Below are positions 43,413 to 52,794 of a stretch of 64,000 nucleotides of DNA, piece after piece. Origin of the DNA: Chryseobacterium gallinarum (lineage in GTDB: Bacteria > Bacteroidota > Bacteroidia > Flavobacteriales > Weeksellaceae); NCBI RefSeq assembly GCF_001021975.1, contig NZ_CP009928.1, positions 4,530,001 to 4,594,000 of the forward strand, read 5' to 3'. The stretch's first letter is position 1, and every line of letters begins with the position of its first letter. A model generated the notes under the pieces. The model made no database searches. It was not told the DNA's origin and saw only the letters and a program-made list of their open reading frames with translations. The position numbers and the translations under genes are program-made.

Positions 43413-46400
43413 TTAAATCATTTTCATAAACCTGAGATAAGCTTCAATCACATTTTTATTAAAAACCGCAGGCCTGATATCTGTGTCTTTTAAAAAGTAT
43501 TCTGTATTGCTGCTTTTAAAATAATAGGTATTTTCATATGCCTCAACGAGGGACTTGCCTTCATGTACATCATCGGTAAACAAATAAAGCAAAGAGTAGA
43601 TTGGCAGCTCTTGATTTCTCCTCCATTGCTCAAACCAATTCTGGAAATCCAAACCTCGCATTTCCAATCCACAATAATCACTTATCCGGACGCAGAAATC
43701 AGTAAGAGATAAATCATGCTCCGGCAGCGGGTTCAGATTGAAATTTAATCCTACAGCTTCTGGTTTCCGGCTGATATGCACCATCGCTTTACAAACATAA
43801 TCAACTGTTACTACTTCGTCTTTCAGCCCCATTACCAATGGAAATGCTTTCAGTTCAATACATGAACGCATCAGAGAACTCCACCATTGATTTAAAGGTG
43901 TTGCACCAGTTTTTCCATGACATACAACAAAACCTAAACGGAAATTGATCAGAGGCAGCCCTTTTTCACGCGCTTTTGAGGCCATACTTTCCATTACCCA
44001 TTTACTTCGGATATACCCCATATCGCGGCAAACTGCAGGCAGATTCTGCTCTATAGGTTCATCTTCTGTCATCCAGGTTTTCCCTGTAAAGCTCCTTCCC
44101 CAGCTATACACACCCATTGAAGAAGAAATGATCAAAAATTTAGTTTTTTCGTTAACAGCAAGATGAAGTATATTAGCCATACCATCAACATTAGGCTTTT
44201 TAATATATTCATATGGTTTTACGTAACTTACATCGCTTGCCATATGATAAATAACCTCAATGTCTTTGAGAAGTTTTTCATATGTACTTTCATCAAGGCC
44301 CAATTTAGGCTCGGTCAGATCTCCTAAAATAATCTTTATTCTATTTTCGTATTCAATCTTCCAAACCAATTTGAATTTTAAGAATGTACTTTTAATCCGT
44401 TCTAAAGCTAACTCTTCATTTTCAGCACGCACAAGACAATAGATCAGGGCTTCAGGGTTTTTTGGAATAAGCTCTTCCAATAAGTGTGAACCAACAAAAC
44501 CTGTAACTCCTGTAAGAAAAATATGAGAAGGGTTAGCTAAAATCTGTGGATCAGGCTGTACCGTTATTTCAAAATCGAAGGGTAGCTCTGCATCTTTTAA
44601 TAGCTGCTGCTCTACAAGTCGGGCTTTTTGCTGCTGGCTGGCTTCATTTTGAGACAATCTGTTTTCTGCCTCTCTTACAAAAAGACTGATTGTAGGATAA
44701 CGATATAATTCTGGAAGCGAAACTTTTTTCTGAATGTTTAAAGGCAAACGCTCATGCAGCTGAGCTAACATTAAAGAATGTCCTCCAAGATCAAAAAAGT
44801 TATCATTTTCATCTATATGCTCAAGATTCAGCAAATCCAACCATATTTCAGTCAATTCTTGTTTAAGATCCCGTGCCTCAACTTTTGCTTTTGCTTTTCT
44901 TTCCGTCTTCTGTAATGGGATATGCAGCTTGCTTTTGTCAATTTTTCCTGTCAATGTCAAAGGAAGCTTATCATATAAGATAATTTTTTCAGGAAGCATA
45001 TACGTAGGTAAACTTTGTTTTAACCTCACACGGATATCTTCCAGTGAAATCCGTTCTTTGTCATTATCATACAATTCTAAAAATGCTATAAGTATGGGTA
45101 ATCCCGTCTGTGGACGATGAACTTTTACAGCTACATTGGCAACTTGCGCCAGCTGTGATATATGATGCTCAATTTCTTTTAATTCAATTCTAAATCCTCT
45201 TAGTTTCACCTGATCGTCAAGCCTTCCGACAAACTCTATATTACCGTCCTGCCTCCAAAATCCGCGGTCTCCGGATTTGTAAAGCCGATAATCAGATCCA
45301 TATTTTGATTTCATCCATTCCGGAGCTTCAATAAAGACTTCTGCCGTCTCATTAGGTTTATTTATATACCCTTTAGCCACTTGCTTACCACCAATATAAA
45401 TTTCACCTGTGATCCCACTATTTACATACTCAAGATCTTTATTAAGTATATGTATATCTGCGCTTTCCAACGGCTTGCCAATTATATGGGGATTTGTATC
45501 ATCATCTTTAAACTGATGGCTCACAACACTTACTGTTGTTTCTGTTGGTCCATATACATTAATAAGACGTACACGATTACACCAGTTTTTTACGGTCTGT
45601 TCAGAAGGAACTTCTCCGGCTATTGATAATGTATGAAGGCAGCCAATAGGAGTATCTGTCGGAAGAGTACTCAATACAGCCGGAGGAAGATAAGGTACAA
45701 CATCAATATTATGATCAACAATAAAATCCAATAATGGTTTTCCTACTATTTTGTTATCCGGATATAAAAATATAGTGGCTCCGCTAAATAAAGGAATCCA
45801 GATATCGATGATTGAAACATCAAATCCGGTTGAACTAAACTGAAGTGTTCTGTCTTTCGCTGAGAATCCCCACAGCTTTGTAAACGAATGCACAAAAGTA
45901 TAAAATGCTTCATGATGGATTTCAACACCTTTTGGCACTCCGGTGCTGCCTGAAGTATAGATAATATATGCCGTCTGCATAGGATCTATCTCATCAGGTT
46001 GTATGATCTGCTTATTGTCCTCCGAAGTCTCATACACATGGTTGCCCATAGTGAGGAGCTTAAGATCCATTCCGGCAAACTTATCGATATAAGTACTACC
46101 TGTGATAATCAGCTCTGTATGAGAATCATCAAGCATCATTTTCATTCTGTTTTCGGGCAGCTGTCCATCAAGAGGAATATATGCTGCACCTATTTTAAGT
46201 ACGGCCAAAAAGGATATAATCCGGTCTACAGATTGTGGCATGCATACAGCTACAGAAGTTCCTGCCTTCAGTTCCAGAGTATGCAAGTAAGAGGCTAAAA
46301 GGTCAGAGCGTCTGTCCAACTCACCGTAAGAAATACTTTCGGTCTCAGATATTATAGCCGTTTTGTCAGGAATAGATTTGCTTACAGCTTTAAAAATTGA

Positions 46401-46475
46401 AATTACATTTTTAAGCTGATTGTTCTGAATGAGAAAATCAGTAGTAAGATTTTCTTGATTGATTTGATGTTTCAT
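43413..46475 (-). CDS. Free-standing A-T-R nonribosomal peptide synthetase (amino-acid/carboxylic acid reductase)
   Basis: A 1020-residue single-module enzyme. Adenylation domain (about 1-515): A3 IYTSGSTGVPKG (172-183), A4 core with GFDVSIIDIW, A5 NVYGPTETT (306-314), A7 YKSGDRG (399-405), A8 GRLDDQVKLRGFRIEL, A10 LTGKIDK with Lys511. Carrier domain: FFDLGGHSL with phosphopantetheine Ser567. Reductase domain: TGVTGFVG (655-662) and Y-I-R-S-K (YxxxK). Such enzymes activate an acid, load it as thioester and release it reductively as aldehyde or alcohol, like Lys2 or carboxylic acid reductases. The specificity pocket, aligned by eye with GrsA, reads D-V-I-Y-S-A-V-V-S-K; the Asp at the first place suggests an alpha-amino acid. 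No condensation or thioesterase domain. It needs a phosphopantetheinyl transferase from elsewhere. Confidence 0.92.
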   Translation of the reverse strand: MKHQINQENLTTDFLIQNNQLKNVISIFKAVSKSIPDKTAIISETESISYGELDRRSDLLASYLHTLELKAGTSVAVCMPQSVDRIISFLAVLKIGAAYIPLDGQLPENRMKMMLDDSHTELIITGSTYIDKFAGMDLKLLTMGNHVYETSEDNKQIIQPDEIDPMQTAYIIYTSGSTGVPKGVEIHHEAFYTFVHSFTKLWGFSAKDRTLQFSSTGFDVSIIDIWIPLFSGATIFLYPDNKIVGKPLLDFIVDHNIDVVPYLPPAVLSTLPTDTPIGCLHTLSIAGEVPSEQTVKNWCNRVRLINVYGPTETTVSVVSHQFKDDDTNPHIIGKPLESADIHILNKDLEYVNSGITGEIYIGGKQVAKGYINKPNETAEVFIEAPEWMKSKYGSDYRLYKSGDRGFWRQDGNIEFVGRLDDQVKLRGFRIELKEIEHHISQLAQVANVAVKVHRPQTGLPILIAFLELYDNDKERISLEDIRVRLKQSLPTYMLPEKIILYDKLPLTLTGKIDKSKLHIPLQKTERKAKAKVEARDLKQELTEIWLDLLNLEHIDENDNFFDLGGHSLMLAQLHERLPLNIQKKVSLPELYRYPTISLFVREAENRLSQNEASQQQKARLVEQQLLKDAELPFDFEITVQPDPQILANPSHIFLTGVTGFVGSHLLEELIPKNPEALIYCLVRAENEELALERIKSTFLKFKLVWKIEYENRIKIILGDLTEPKLGLDESTYEKLLKDIEVIYHMASDVSYVKPYEYIKKPNVDGMANILHLAVNEKTKFLIISSSMGVYSWGRSFTGKTWMTEDEPIEQNLPAVCRDMGYIRSKWVMESMASKAREKGLPLINFRLGFVVCHGKTGATPLNQWWSSLMRSCIELKAFPLVMGLKDEVVTVDYVCKAMVHISRKPEAVGLNFNLNPLPEHDLSLTDFCVRISDYCGLEMRGLDFQNWFEQWRRNQELPIYSLLYLFTDDVHEGKSLVEAYENTYYFKSSNTEYFLKDTDIRPAVFNKNVIEAYLRFMKMI

Positions 46476-46548
46476 TTTTTAAGTTTTTGGTTACTAAAAA
46501 TATTTTTGGATATTTTATCAATGGGAGTTTAGACATACTATCATCTTT

Positions 46549-46565
46549 CGTCCTAAATTAGGACG
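46549..46565. promoter_or_regulatory. 17-nt perfect palindrome, operator candidate
   Basis: CGTCCTAA-A-TTAGGACG, a perfect 8-bp dyad with one central base, 74 nt before the NRPS start. It stands out as the most G+C-rich site in an AT-rich stretch. Confidence 0.5.
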
Positions 46566-46627
46566 GTAGAAGAATCGTAAAGTGGATTGTTAAGAGACAG
46601 TATCACTTATCTATAATTAATATACAG

Positions 46628-46669
46628 CAAATATATTGTAAGTACGATTTAAATGATATGCTTTAAATC
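46628..46669 (-). promoter_or_regulatory. Candidate NRPS promoter with overlapping inverted repeat
   Basis: TATATTTG (46628-46635, minus strand) is a -7 element; GATTTAAA-TGATATGC-TTTAAATC (46646-46669) covers the place of the -33 box. A regulator binding the dyad would block or help RNA polymerase. The leader would be about 150 nt. Confidence 0.4.
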
Positions 46670-46965
46670 ATACTATATTATATTTTATATTTTCTTAATC
46701 ATAAATTTAATTTATTGCAAAATAGAAAACACTCTAACAACAAAACTGATACACTTATTTTAATCTTTATAATCTAAATAAGTTAATTAATCTTATCCGA
46801 TATTAGAGTACTAATTGAGCTAATTCCATAATTGCCGGTAAATTAAAATAGAGCAACATGGCCGAACTCACTTTATGATATAAATAGATAAAAAATTAGA
46901 ATTTCATAGTATATAAATTATTTCTTCGAAAGGTTACTCTGTCCAATAGGAATCATAGATAGTAT

Positions 46966-47562
46966 TTAATAGAATATTTTACTGTTAATCAATTTCAATA
47001 TATGATCGCTTTCCATTTTCTTAATAGTTCTAATCACAGTTTCAATTCGTAAACCTGTTATGGATGCCATCTGTTTTCTCGTTAAATAAAGCTCAAATGA
47101 GTATTTTTCTTTGTTATTACTGTAGCTTTTAAAGTAATCAAGAATACCCAAAAGCCTCACCTCCGGTCTCAATGATAAATTATGCTGCATCATAACAAAT
47201 TTTTGATACAATCTTTCAGATATAAATTTGTTGATGTCAAGAGAAACATTGGGATGGTCATTAAGTAATTTAAAAAAGTTTACTTTAGTGATGGTAATGA
47301 TTTCACAAGAAGTTAATGTTATTGCATTTACAGGATATTTTTCGGTTATGAAAAGAAGTAATTCACAAACACTCTGTCCTGAAAACAAAATACTTTGAAT
47401 AATCTCTTTCCCGTCTTCGTCATAGTGATTTAATTTAACTCTTCCTTTTACTATTTGATAATAACGTTTCGGAATCTCCCCCTCTTGGAATATTGTTTCA
47501 TGGGGTTTAAATTGTGTTGTTTCTGCACCGTATAATTGCAAAAGATTTTGATCAATAATCAT
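46966..47562 (-). CDS. Crp/Fnr-family transcriptional regulator
   Basis: The start at 47562 (MIIDQNLLQLYGAETTQF) gives 198 residues. The cyclic-nucleotide-type sensor domain (about 1-120) has IFQEGEIPKRYYQIVKGRVKLNHYDEDGKE and FSGQSVCELLLF; the C-terminal winged helix has YLTRKQMASITGLRIETVIRTIKKMESD. No Fe-S cluster cysteines or obvious cAMP pocket Arg/Glu set (FxGExx) is visible; the ligand is unknown. It is read toward the NRPS gene, 490 nt before it, and may regulate it. Confidence 0.9.
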   Translation of the reverse strand: MIIDQNLLQLYGAETTQFKPHETIFQEGEIPKRYYQIVKGRVKLNHYDEDGKEIIQSILFSGQSVCELLLFITEKYPVNAITLTSCEIITITKVNFFKLLNDHPNVSLDINKFISERLYQKFVMMQHNLSLRPEVRLLGILDYFKSYSNNKEKYSFELYLTRKQMASITGLRIETVIRTIKKMESDHILKLINSKIFY

Positions 47563-48240
47563 AATATTGAGTTTTTGAATTAAAGTTTTTAACAAGATGT
47601 GGCACAATTCTTTTCTAAAGATAACATAAAACCAGTAAACAAAAGTCTTTTGTGATGAAAAAGAAGGCTCTGCAATTCATCTTGGCAGATTGTTCCGAAC
47701 TTTCAATGATTTTTATTTATCTGTAGAATAAAGCGAATCCGGAATAAAACATTGAGACATTTTATGAATGATAGCAAGTAAGGAATTGAAGATCTATTTA
47801 CCGTTACAGAAAGTCAATATTTTTAATCACTTTCTCAAAAATAAAATAAATAAAATAAATGGCACCAACTGTCTTTAGTTGACGCCATTTGGCAAATTTG
47901 TGATCTTGACGAGAGCTATACAGGCACCTTTGTCTATGATTATTCTTTTAAGCCAAATTAAACAAGAATTATAAAATTCATTTTCACTAAGTACTTTTCT
48001 TTAAAATGAAACCTTTTACAATTTAATTTTAAGAATTTAAACCACATAAACTTGATATGGTGTGCAAATTATTTTTCCATAGTTATTTATTAGTTAAACC
48101 TTTAAATATACATCAGCTATGATCTACCGTGTCATATTGTAAAATAAATGATTACAAAATGGAAGCTTAGTAATGACTGACGTCAGCAGTCCTATAATGA
48201 ATCCTAATGAAATATATTTTACAAGATTATAAGCTTTTTC
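47563..48240. other. Non-coding region
   Basis: About 680 nt, AT-rich, no gene seen. It contains an imperfect hairpin near 47857-47890 (AAATGGC/GCCATTT with AACT/AGTT inside) but no T tract on the useful side. Confidence 0.45.
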
Positions 48241-49563
48241 CTATAATGCTGTAACACTAAACAATGCTTTAAATTCAGCAAAGTTTGCATAGTTAAAACT
48301 AGTAGGATATGAAATTCCACTACTTGCGCTGGCGGCAGCATTCGTTCCGGTAAGGTAAACTACAGCATTAAGGGTATCTCCTGCATTTAAGGAAACCATT
48401 CCGGTAACAACCACAGAATAACGTAATGCTGGTTGCTGAGGTGTTGCCCATCTTATTGTAGCATTATCCATAATAATAGTTCCCCCAGAAGGATTTCCAC
48501 CTGCGTTCTTTCTTATTTCAAGGTTTACAGGATAGAAAAAGCCTGTGAGATTTCTGGCTGGGGTAGAATTGGGCATGATGTAAGCAGAAATTAAATAAAT
48601 ACCTGACTGTGCAACTGTGTATGTTCCGTTACTCAGATTAAAGCGGCCATTTGGGTCGGTGACTGTGGTATCAAATTTTTGGAAAAACCTCTGGTTTACA
48701 CTTCCGCCATCAACTCCACCATTTGTGATGTTAGTAGAGCCTAATGCTTCATTCGTTAGGGATATGGAGGCTAAGGTTGCAGAGGCCGGGTTCATTGCTC
48801 CCCATTGGGTTACCCCAGAAGCATTGGTTGTAAGGACATATCCGTTAGCCGGTGCATTTGAAGGAAGAATCAGAGTCCTATTCGCAGGAAGATTAGCAGG
48901 CGATTGTATTGATATGGAATTAGCTCCGTTTGCCGCATCTTCATAAAACTTTAATGACGAAGCTGTACCGGACGGATTAGTGTTAAGTGAAATGTTACCT
49001 GCAACATCTAATTTTTCAGTAGGATTATTAGTTCCAATCCCAACTCTGTCATTAGATGCATCAATGCTTAAAGTATTGTTGTCAAAATTAATAGCATCAA
49101 TTCCGGTTCCTGTGATCGCAAGTTTATTCACACCGGTTAGACCTGATATATTGGTTGGTTCCGTAAGGCTTCCTCCCAATTTCAAATTATTACCAGACAT
49201 CGTTACACCATTGGTTGCTGTATACGGTACTGATATTTTCTGCCAGAGTGTACCGTCAAAATAATAGTAACCTACAGTATTGACATTGCTTCTAGGTGGG
49301 TTGGTATCTCCTCCCGATACATCACTGATATAAATCATAGCCCCCGTCTGATCTGCATTATAAACGGCTGTATTATCCGTTAGCTCTGCCCTGGTAACGC
49401 GAGGCGGTATTAAGCCATATACCTGCGTATTGTCTGCAATTCCTGATGCATTTCTTTTTGCGCTCACATCCAATGTAGATTTTGGTGATGCCGTATTTAT
49501 TCCTACTTGGGAAAAAGCCATTGACGAAAAGAATAAAGCTGTGGTTAATAAAAAATTCTTCAT
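48241..49563 (-). CDS. Secreted QVGI-family protein, N-terminal repeat-like head with C1q-like tail
   Basis: A 440-residue secreted protein (signal to AFSQ) whose mature N-terminus is QVGINTASPKSTLDVSAKR. The first 100 mature residues (through YYYFDGTLWQKI) are nearly the same in pattern as those of the gene at 55964. The middle has trimeric-fibre-like repeats (VGIGTNNPTEKLDVAGNIS, similar to phage tail-fibre needles), and the last 140 residues (NGTYTVAQSGIYLISAYIM) look like a C1q/TNF-like jelly roll. No Por-secretion signal domain at the end was recognised. Probably surface-exposed; role unknown. Confidence 0.75.
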   Translation of the reverse strand: MKNFLLTTALFFSSMAFSQVGINTASPKSTLDVSAKRNASGIADNTQVYGLIPPRVTRAELTDNTAVYNADQTGAMIYISDVSGGDTNPPRSNVNTVGYYYFDGTLWQKISVPYTATNGVTMSGNNLKLGGSLTEPTNISGLTGVNKLAITGTGIDAINFDNNTLSIDASNDRVGIGTNNPTEKLDVAGNISLNTNPSGTASSLKFYEDAANGANSISIQSPANLPANRTLILPSNAPANGYVLTTNASGVTQWGAMNPASATLASISLTNEALGSTNITNGGVDGGSVNQRFFQKFDTTVTDPNGRFNLSNGTYTVAQSGIYLISAYIMPNSTPARNLTGFFYPVNLEIRKNAGGNPSGGTIIMDNATIRWATPQQPALRYSVVVTGMVSLNAGDTLNAVVYLTGTNAAASASSGISYPTSFNYANFAEFKALFSVTAL

Positions 49564-50365
49564 AATTAAATGTTTTAGTTAAAAAATATAAAATGTGTTT
49601 ATTAGTGTTGGTTTATCGGTTAAAATAGGTATAATCCATAAGTGTTATGAATTATACCTTTATTCACCAAGTGTGTAATAGAACCATTGGGAACTGCTAC
49701 TATTGAAATAAATTGAGGGGCTGATGCAGTAAGTTCGGGTATAATTTAATGATGTTCCGGTCATCTGTCCTGTTGCATATTCCGTATTCCACCTTACCTC
49801 TTTTAAACATAAGAGCATAAAGACAAGTATTACCCGGCAGCGGAATTATTTTTCTCATGATAAAACAAACTTTCATGTAGCTAATTTTCATTTGTCAATT
49901 TGGTTTAAAATATTCCTAGTTGAATTGATTTTAAAGGAAATTGAATCACAAACATACTTATGTTGCAAAAAAATATGCGCACTGCATTTATACTTCATTT
50001 TATTTCACGTTGATTTTCAGATATATAAAATTGAATAACGTGTAAATGCAGTGCAGTAAAGAGGCAGTTAACAGACTATTAGTCCAAATTTATTGATTGA
50101 AGCCCATATCAGAAGATAGCTTTAATTCATACAAAGCCGAATAGTTAATTTTGCTCCGGCCGAAGCTCAGTCAGAGAAGGATGATGAGTGCCGTGACAAG
50201 TTGTAGACGTAGAAAATAAAAGATATCCATCAATCTATAGCCCACGAATTGTATTTCATTCAGATTTAATTAAAGAACTTCTGTAGAAGATATTTCTATG
50301 ATAACTTTTGCAAAGCTCAATGCATTCCAATTCGGAAGCAACGCTAAAATTTTCTCTTCTATATA
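49564..50365. other. Non-coding region
   Basis: About 800 nt without a clear gene. One minus-strand frame (49700-49891, MKISYMKVC...) lacks similarity I can recognise and has no clear start signal; I leave it out. A minus-strand stop-free piece near 50280-50370 (EEKILALLPNWNALSFAK) may be a remnant. Confidence 0.4.
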
Positions 50366-50407
50366 TGAAAAATGCCCCCAAAAAGTTAGATACTTTTTGG
50401 GGGCATT
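50366..50407 (-). terminator. Terminator after the DUF2911 gene
   Basis: AATGCCCCCAAAAAGT and ACTTTTTGGGGGCATT form a 16-bp stem with a 5-nt loop; on the minus strand TTTTTCAT follows. It lies 41 nt beyond the stop at 50448. Confidence 0.9.
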
Positions 50408-50447
50408 CCAAAATGGAGTTCCGGGATTTTAATTTCTTCTATTAAAT

Positions 50448-50966
50448 TTATTTGATCTCTACAGGTACTGAGATTTTATCCCAATCCATTGTGAATCCAT
50501 TACTGTTTATTTTATAAACTAAAGTTTCCTGTGTTGCCGGTAAGGCTTTTGTTTTTACATCAACGCGTAAAGCATCTTTAGCTTGATCATACTTATAAGC
50601 GCCCCATTGTTTGGATTCTTTATTAAAAATTGCAGTCCAGGTTCCGCTTTCTTTGGGGATTAGGAAAAAGCTATATTTACCTTTAGGCAGCTTTTTACCC
50701 TGAACGGTAATATCCTTATCCGTTTCGAAAGTAGTTGCTTCATTGGCACCCGCACGCCAGACTTTATCGTAAGCTTCTAAACCACCCCAGATGGTACGTC
50801 CTTTAACGGAAGGACTGCTATAGTTTATTGTAATGGTTGCATCTTTAATTTTTCCTGTAGCAGTAGCCGGAGGGCTGGCAGGTTTTTTAGTGTCCTGTGC
50901 AAAGGCATTCAAGGAGATTGTCATTGTCGCAACAAGGACAGCAGCAGATTTAATGATGGTTTTCAT
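50448..50966 (-). CDS. DUF2911 family secreted protein
   Basis: A 172-residue protein with signal peptide to NAFAQ. DUF2911 signatures: [42 protein letters not shown], then [17 protein letters not shown] and [17 protein letters not shown]. The family is periplasmic or lipid-anchored in Bacteroidota and has no assigned role. It begins 35 nt after the symporter stop on the same strand and has the terminator behind it, so it is probably the last gene of the PIG-L/symporter operon. Confidence 0.92.
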   Translation of the reverse strand: MKTIIKSAAVLVATMTISLNAFAQDTKKPASPPATATGKIKDATITINYSSPSVKGRTIWGGLEAYDKVWRAGANEATTFETDKDITVQGKKLPKGKYSFFLIPKESGTWTAIFNKESKQWGAYKYDQAKDALRVDVKTKALPATQETLVYKINSNGFTMDWDKISVPVEIK

Positions 50967-51001
50967 ATTATTTTTATTTGTTTGTTTTTGCGATTGTTTG
51001 T

Positions 51002-52693
51002 TTACGAATTTACTACTTTCGGCTTATAAAACAACAACCCTATTGCAGAAAATATAATGACTGCTGCTGCCCCAATTACATTAAGCCAAAGAAAAGAAAC
51101 GATATTGAACTGATAAACGGCAATAACCGCAATTTCTGATAGTATTGCAGCAATAAATACATTGGAACCGGTGATTTTTTTATAGTAAAATGCGACCAGA
51201 AAAATCCCCAATATCGGGCCGTAGAAAAGAGAACCCAATACATTAACCGCTTCAATAAGGGACCCCATTTGCGTGGCAAACATAGCTACACCGATTGAGA
51301 AAATCCCCCAGGCTAAAGTATGCAGGCGGCTATACTTCAATTCGGTGGCATCATCAGGAGTTTCTTTTCTGAATATCAAATGAACATCTTTTAATGAGCA
51401 GGCGGCAAGGGAATTCAGCGCTGCCGAAATGGAACCCCAGCTAGCCAGAAAGATGACGGCAAACAGCAAACCGATCATCCCTGCAGGCAATGTATTTTTT
51501 ACGAAATACAGGAAAATGTAATTCGTATCCGTCTTTTCCGCATTATAGTTTGAATTATTGATCGCTTCCTCTACCCTGCCGTGAAGTGCTTTTACCTGGC
51601 TTTGTGTGTTTTTAAAATCCTGAATTGCTTTTCGGAGTTGGGGAGAATGGGTTTCTTTCAACTTTAGAATTTCCTTCGATTCTTCATTAAATTGTATTTG
51701 TAAATCCTGATGTTCTTTTTCAAAAACCGCAGCCTGTTCAGGTTTTGTTTCTTTTAAATATTGATAAGAGCGTTCGTTAAAATAAATCGGGGCCGGTTTC
51801 AGAGAAAAGAATGCGAAAAGCAAACCACCGATCAGGAGAATAGCAAACTGCATCGGAATTTTAACCAATCCGTTCAGCAGCAAGCCCATTTTTGCATTGG
51901 TATTATCCTTTGCAGTAATATACCTTCCTACCTGGCTCTGGTCCGTACCAAAGTAAGAAAGTGCCAGAAAAAAACCGCCAATCAGCCCGCTCCAGATATT
52001 GTATTTATCTTTCCAATCGAATTCTGTGGTGATGACATTGAGCTTTCCGGATTTTCCTGCCAGATACAGCGCATCATTAAAACCAATTCCATCCGGCATA
52101 TTCTGAATAAGCAGATATCCTGCAAATGCCATTGTTCCCAGGATAATGAGAAACTGTAGCTTCTGGGTATGAGCAATCGCTTTTGCACCGCCAATATAGG
52201 TATAAATCAACAGGATCCCACCTGTTAAAACATTGGTTACATAAATATTCCAGTTTAAAACGCTTGACAAGATGATACTCGGAGCGTAAATACTGATACC
52301 CGTTGACAAGCCTCTGGAAAAAAGGAAAAGTAGAGAAGTGAGCACCCTTGTTTTCTTATCAAAACGGTTCTCCAAATATTCGTAGGCGGTATAAACATTC
52401 AAGCGTTGAAAAATCGGGATGAAAGTGATACAGATCACAATCATTGCCAAAGGCAAACCAAAGTAATACTGAACGAAACGCATGCCGTCTGTGTACGCCT
52501 GGCCCGGCGCTGAAAGAAAGGTAATGGCACTTGCCTGGGTAGCCATAATACCTAAAAGGACAATGTACCAGGGCATTTTATTATCTGCTTTCAGGTAGGA
52601 TTCGTTGTTTTTCTGGCCACGACCGGTGAATACACCGTAAACCACCACTACAACAAGTGTAAAAATAAGAACTGTCCAATCTATATTACTCAT
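51002..52693 (-). CDS. Sodium:solute symporter (SSS family)
   Basis: A 563-residue inner-membrane transporter with 13 or so TM segments: [42 protein letters not shown] (the sodium-site region), [18 protein letters not shown] (family signature near TM7), and [20 protein letters not shown] charged insert of about 90 residues (about 310-400, [24 protein letters not shown]) looks like a coiled coil between two TM segments, larger than usual. The substrate is unknown; the gene's coupling to a PIG-L deacetylase suggests an N-acetylated or glycosidic compound. Its ATG overlaps the stop of the small membrane peptide. Confidence 0.92.
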   Translation of the reverse strand: MSNIDWTVLIFTLVVVVVYGVFTGRGQKNNESYLKADNKMPWYIVLLGIMATQASAITFLSAPGQAYTDGMRFVQYYFGLPLAMIVICITFIPIFQRLNVYTAYEYLENRFDKKTRVLTSLLFLFSRGLSTGISIYAPSIILSSVLNWNIYVTNVLTGGILLIYTYIGGAKAIAHTQKLQFLIILGTMAFAGYLLIQNMPDGIGFNDALYLAGKSGKLNVITTEFDWKDKYNIWSGLIGGFFLALSYFGTDQSQVGRYITAKDNTNAKMGLLLNGLVKIPMQFAILLIGGLLFAFFSLKPAPIYFNERSYQYLKETKPEQAAVFEKEHQDLQIQFNEESKEILKLKETHSPQLRKAIQDFKNTQSQVKALHGRVEEAINNSNYNAEKTDTNYIFLYFVKNTLPAGMIGLLFAVIFLASWGSISAALNSLAACSLKDVHLIFRKETPDDATELKYSRLHTLAWGIFSIGVAMFATQMGSLIEAVNVLGSLFYGPILGIFLVAFYYKKITGSNVFIAAILSEIAVIAVYQFNIVSFLWLNVIGAAAVIIFSAIGLLFYKPKVVNS

Positions 52694-52794
52694 GCCCAGA
52701 ATTTAGTAAACCAATAATAAAATGCGATCTGCAATACTAATGCAACAGCTAATAGTACGTACCAGATATTCCAATTTTTAAGTTGCTTGTTCAT
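52690..52794 (-). CDS. 34-residue single-pass membrane peptide
   Basis: ATG at 52794 and TGA at 52692-52690 give [34 protein letters not shown] in two parts: a charged, basic head and one TM segment (about residues 11-29). Both ends are coupled: its ATG overlaps the PIG-L stop (ATGA) and its TGA overlaps the symporter ATG (ATGA). Its size, basic head and position suggest a small subunit of the symporter, as known for some SSS transporters (MctS- or YhdT-like partners). That is inference; the two ATGA overlaps are direct. Confidence 0.75.
   Translation of the reverse strand: MNKQLKNWNIWYVLLAVALVLQIAFYYWFTKFWA

Larger units (their letters stand above)
46476..46965. other. Long control region before the NRPS gene
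   Basis: Nearly 490 nt of very AT-rich DNA without a gene. It holds a minus-strand TATATTTG (46628-46635), an inverted repeat next to it (46646-46669) and a 17-nt palindrome (46549-46565). Confidence 0.55.

Noticed and set aside
49700..49891. 63-codon minus-strand frame
   Set aside because: No recognisable similarity, no start signal, and it lies in a non-coding stretch; left out as unsupported.
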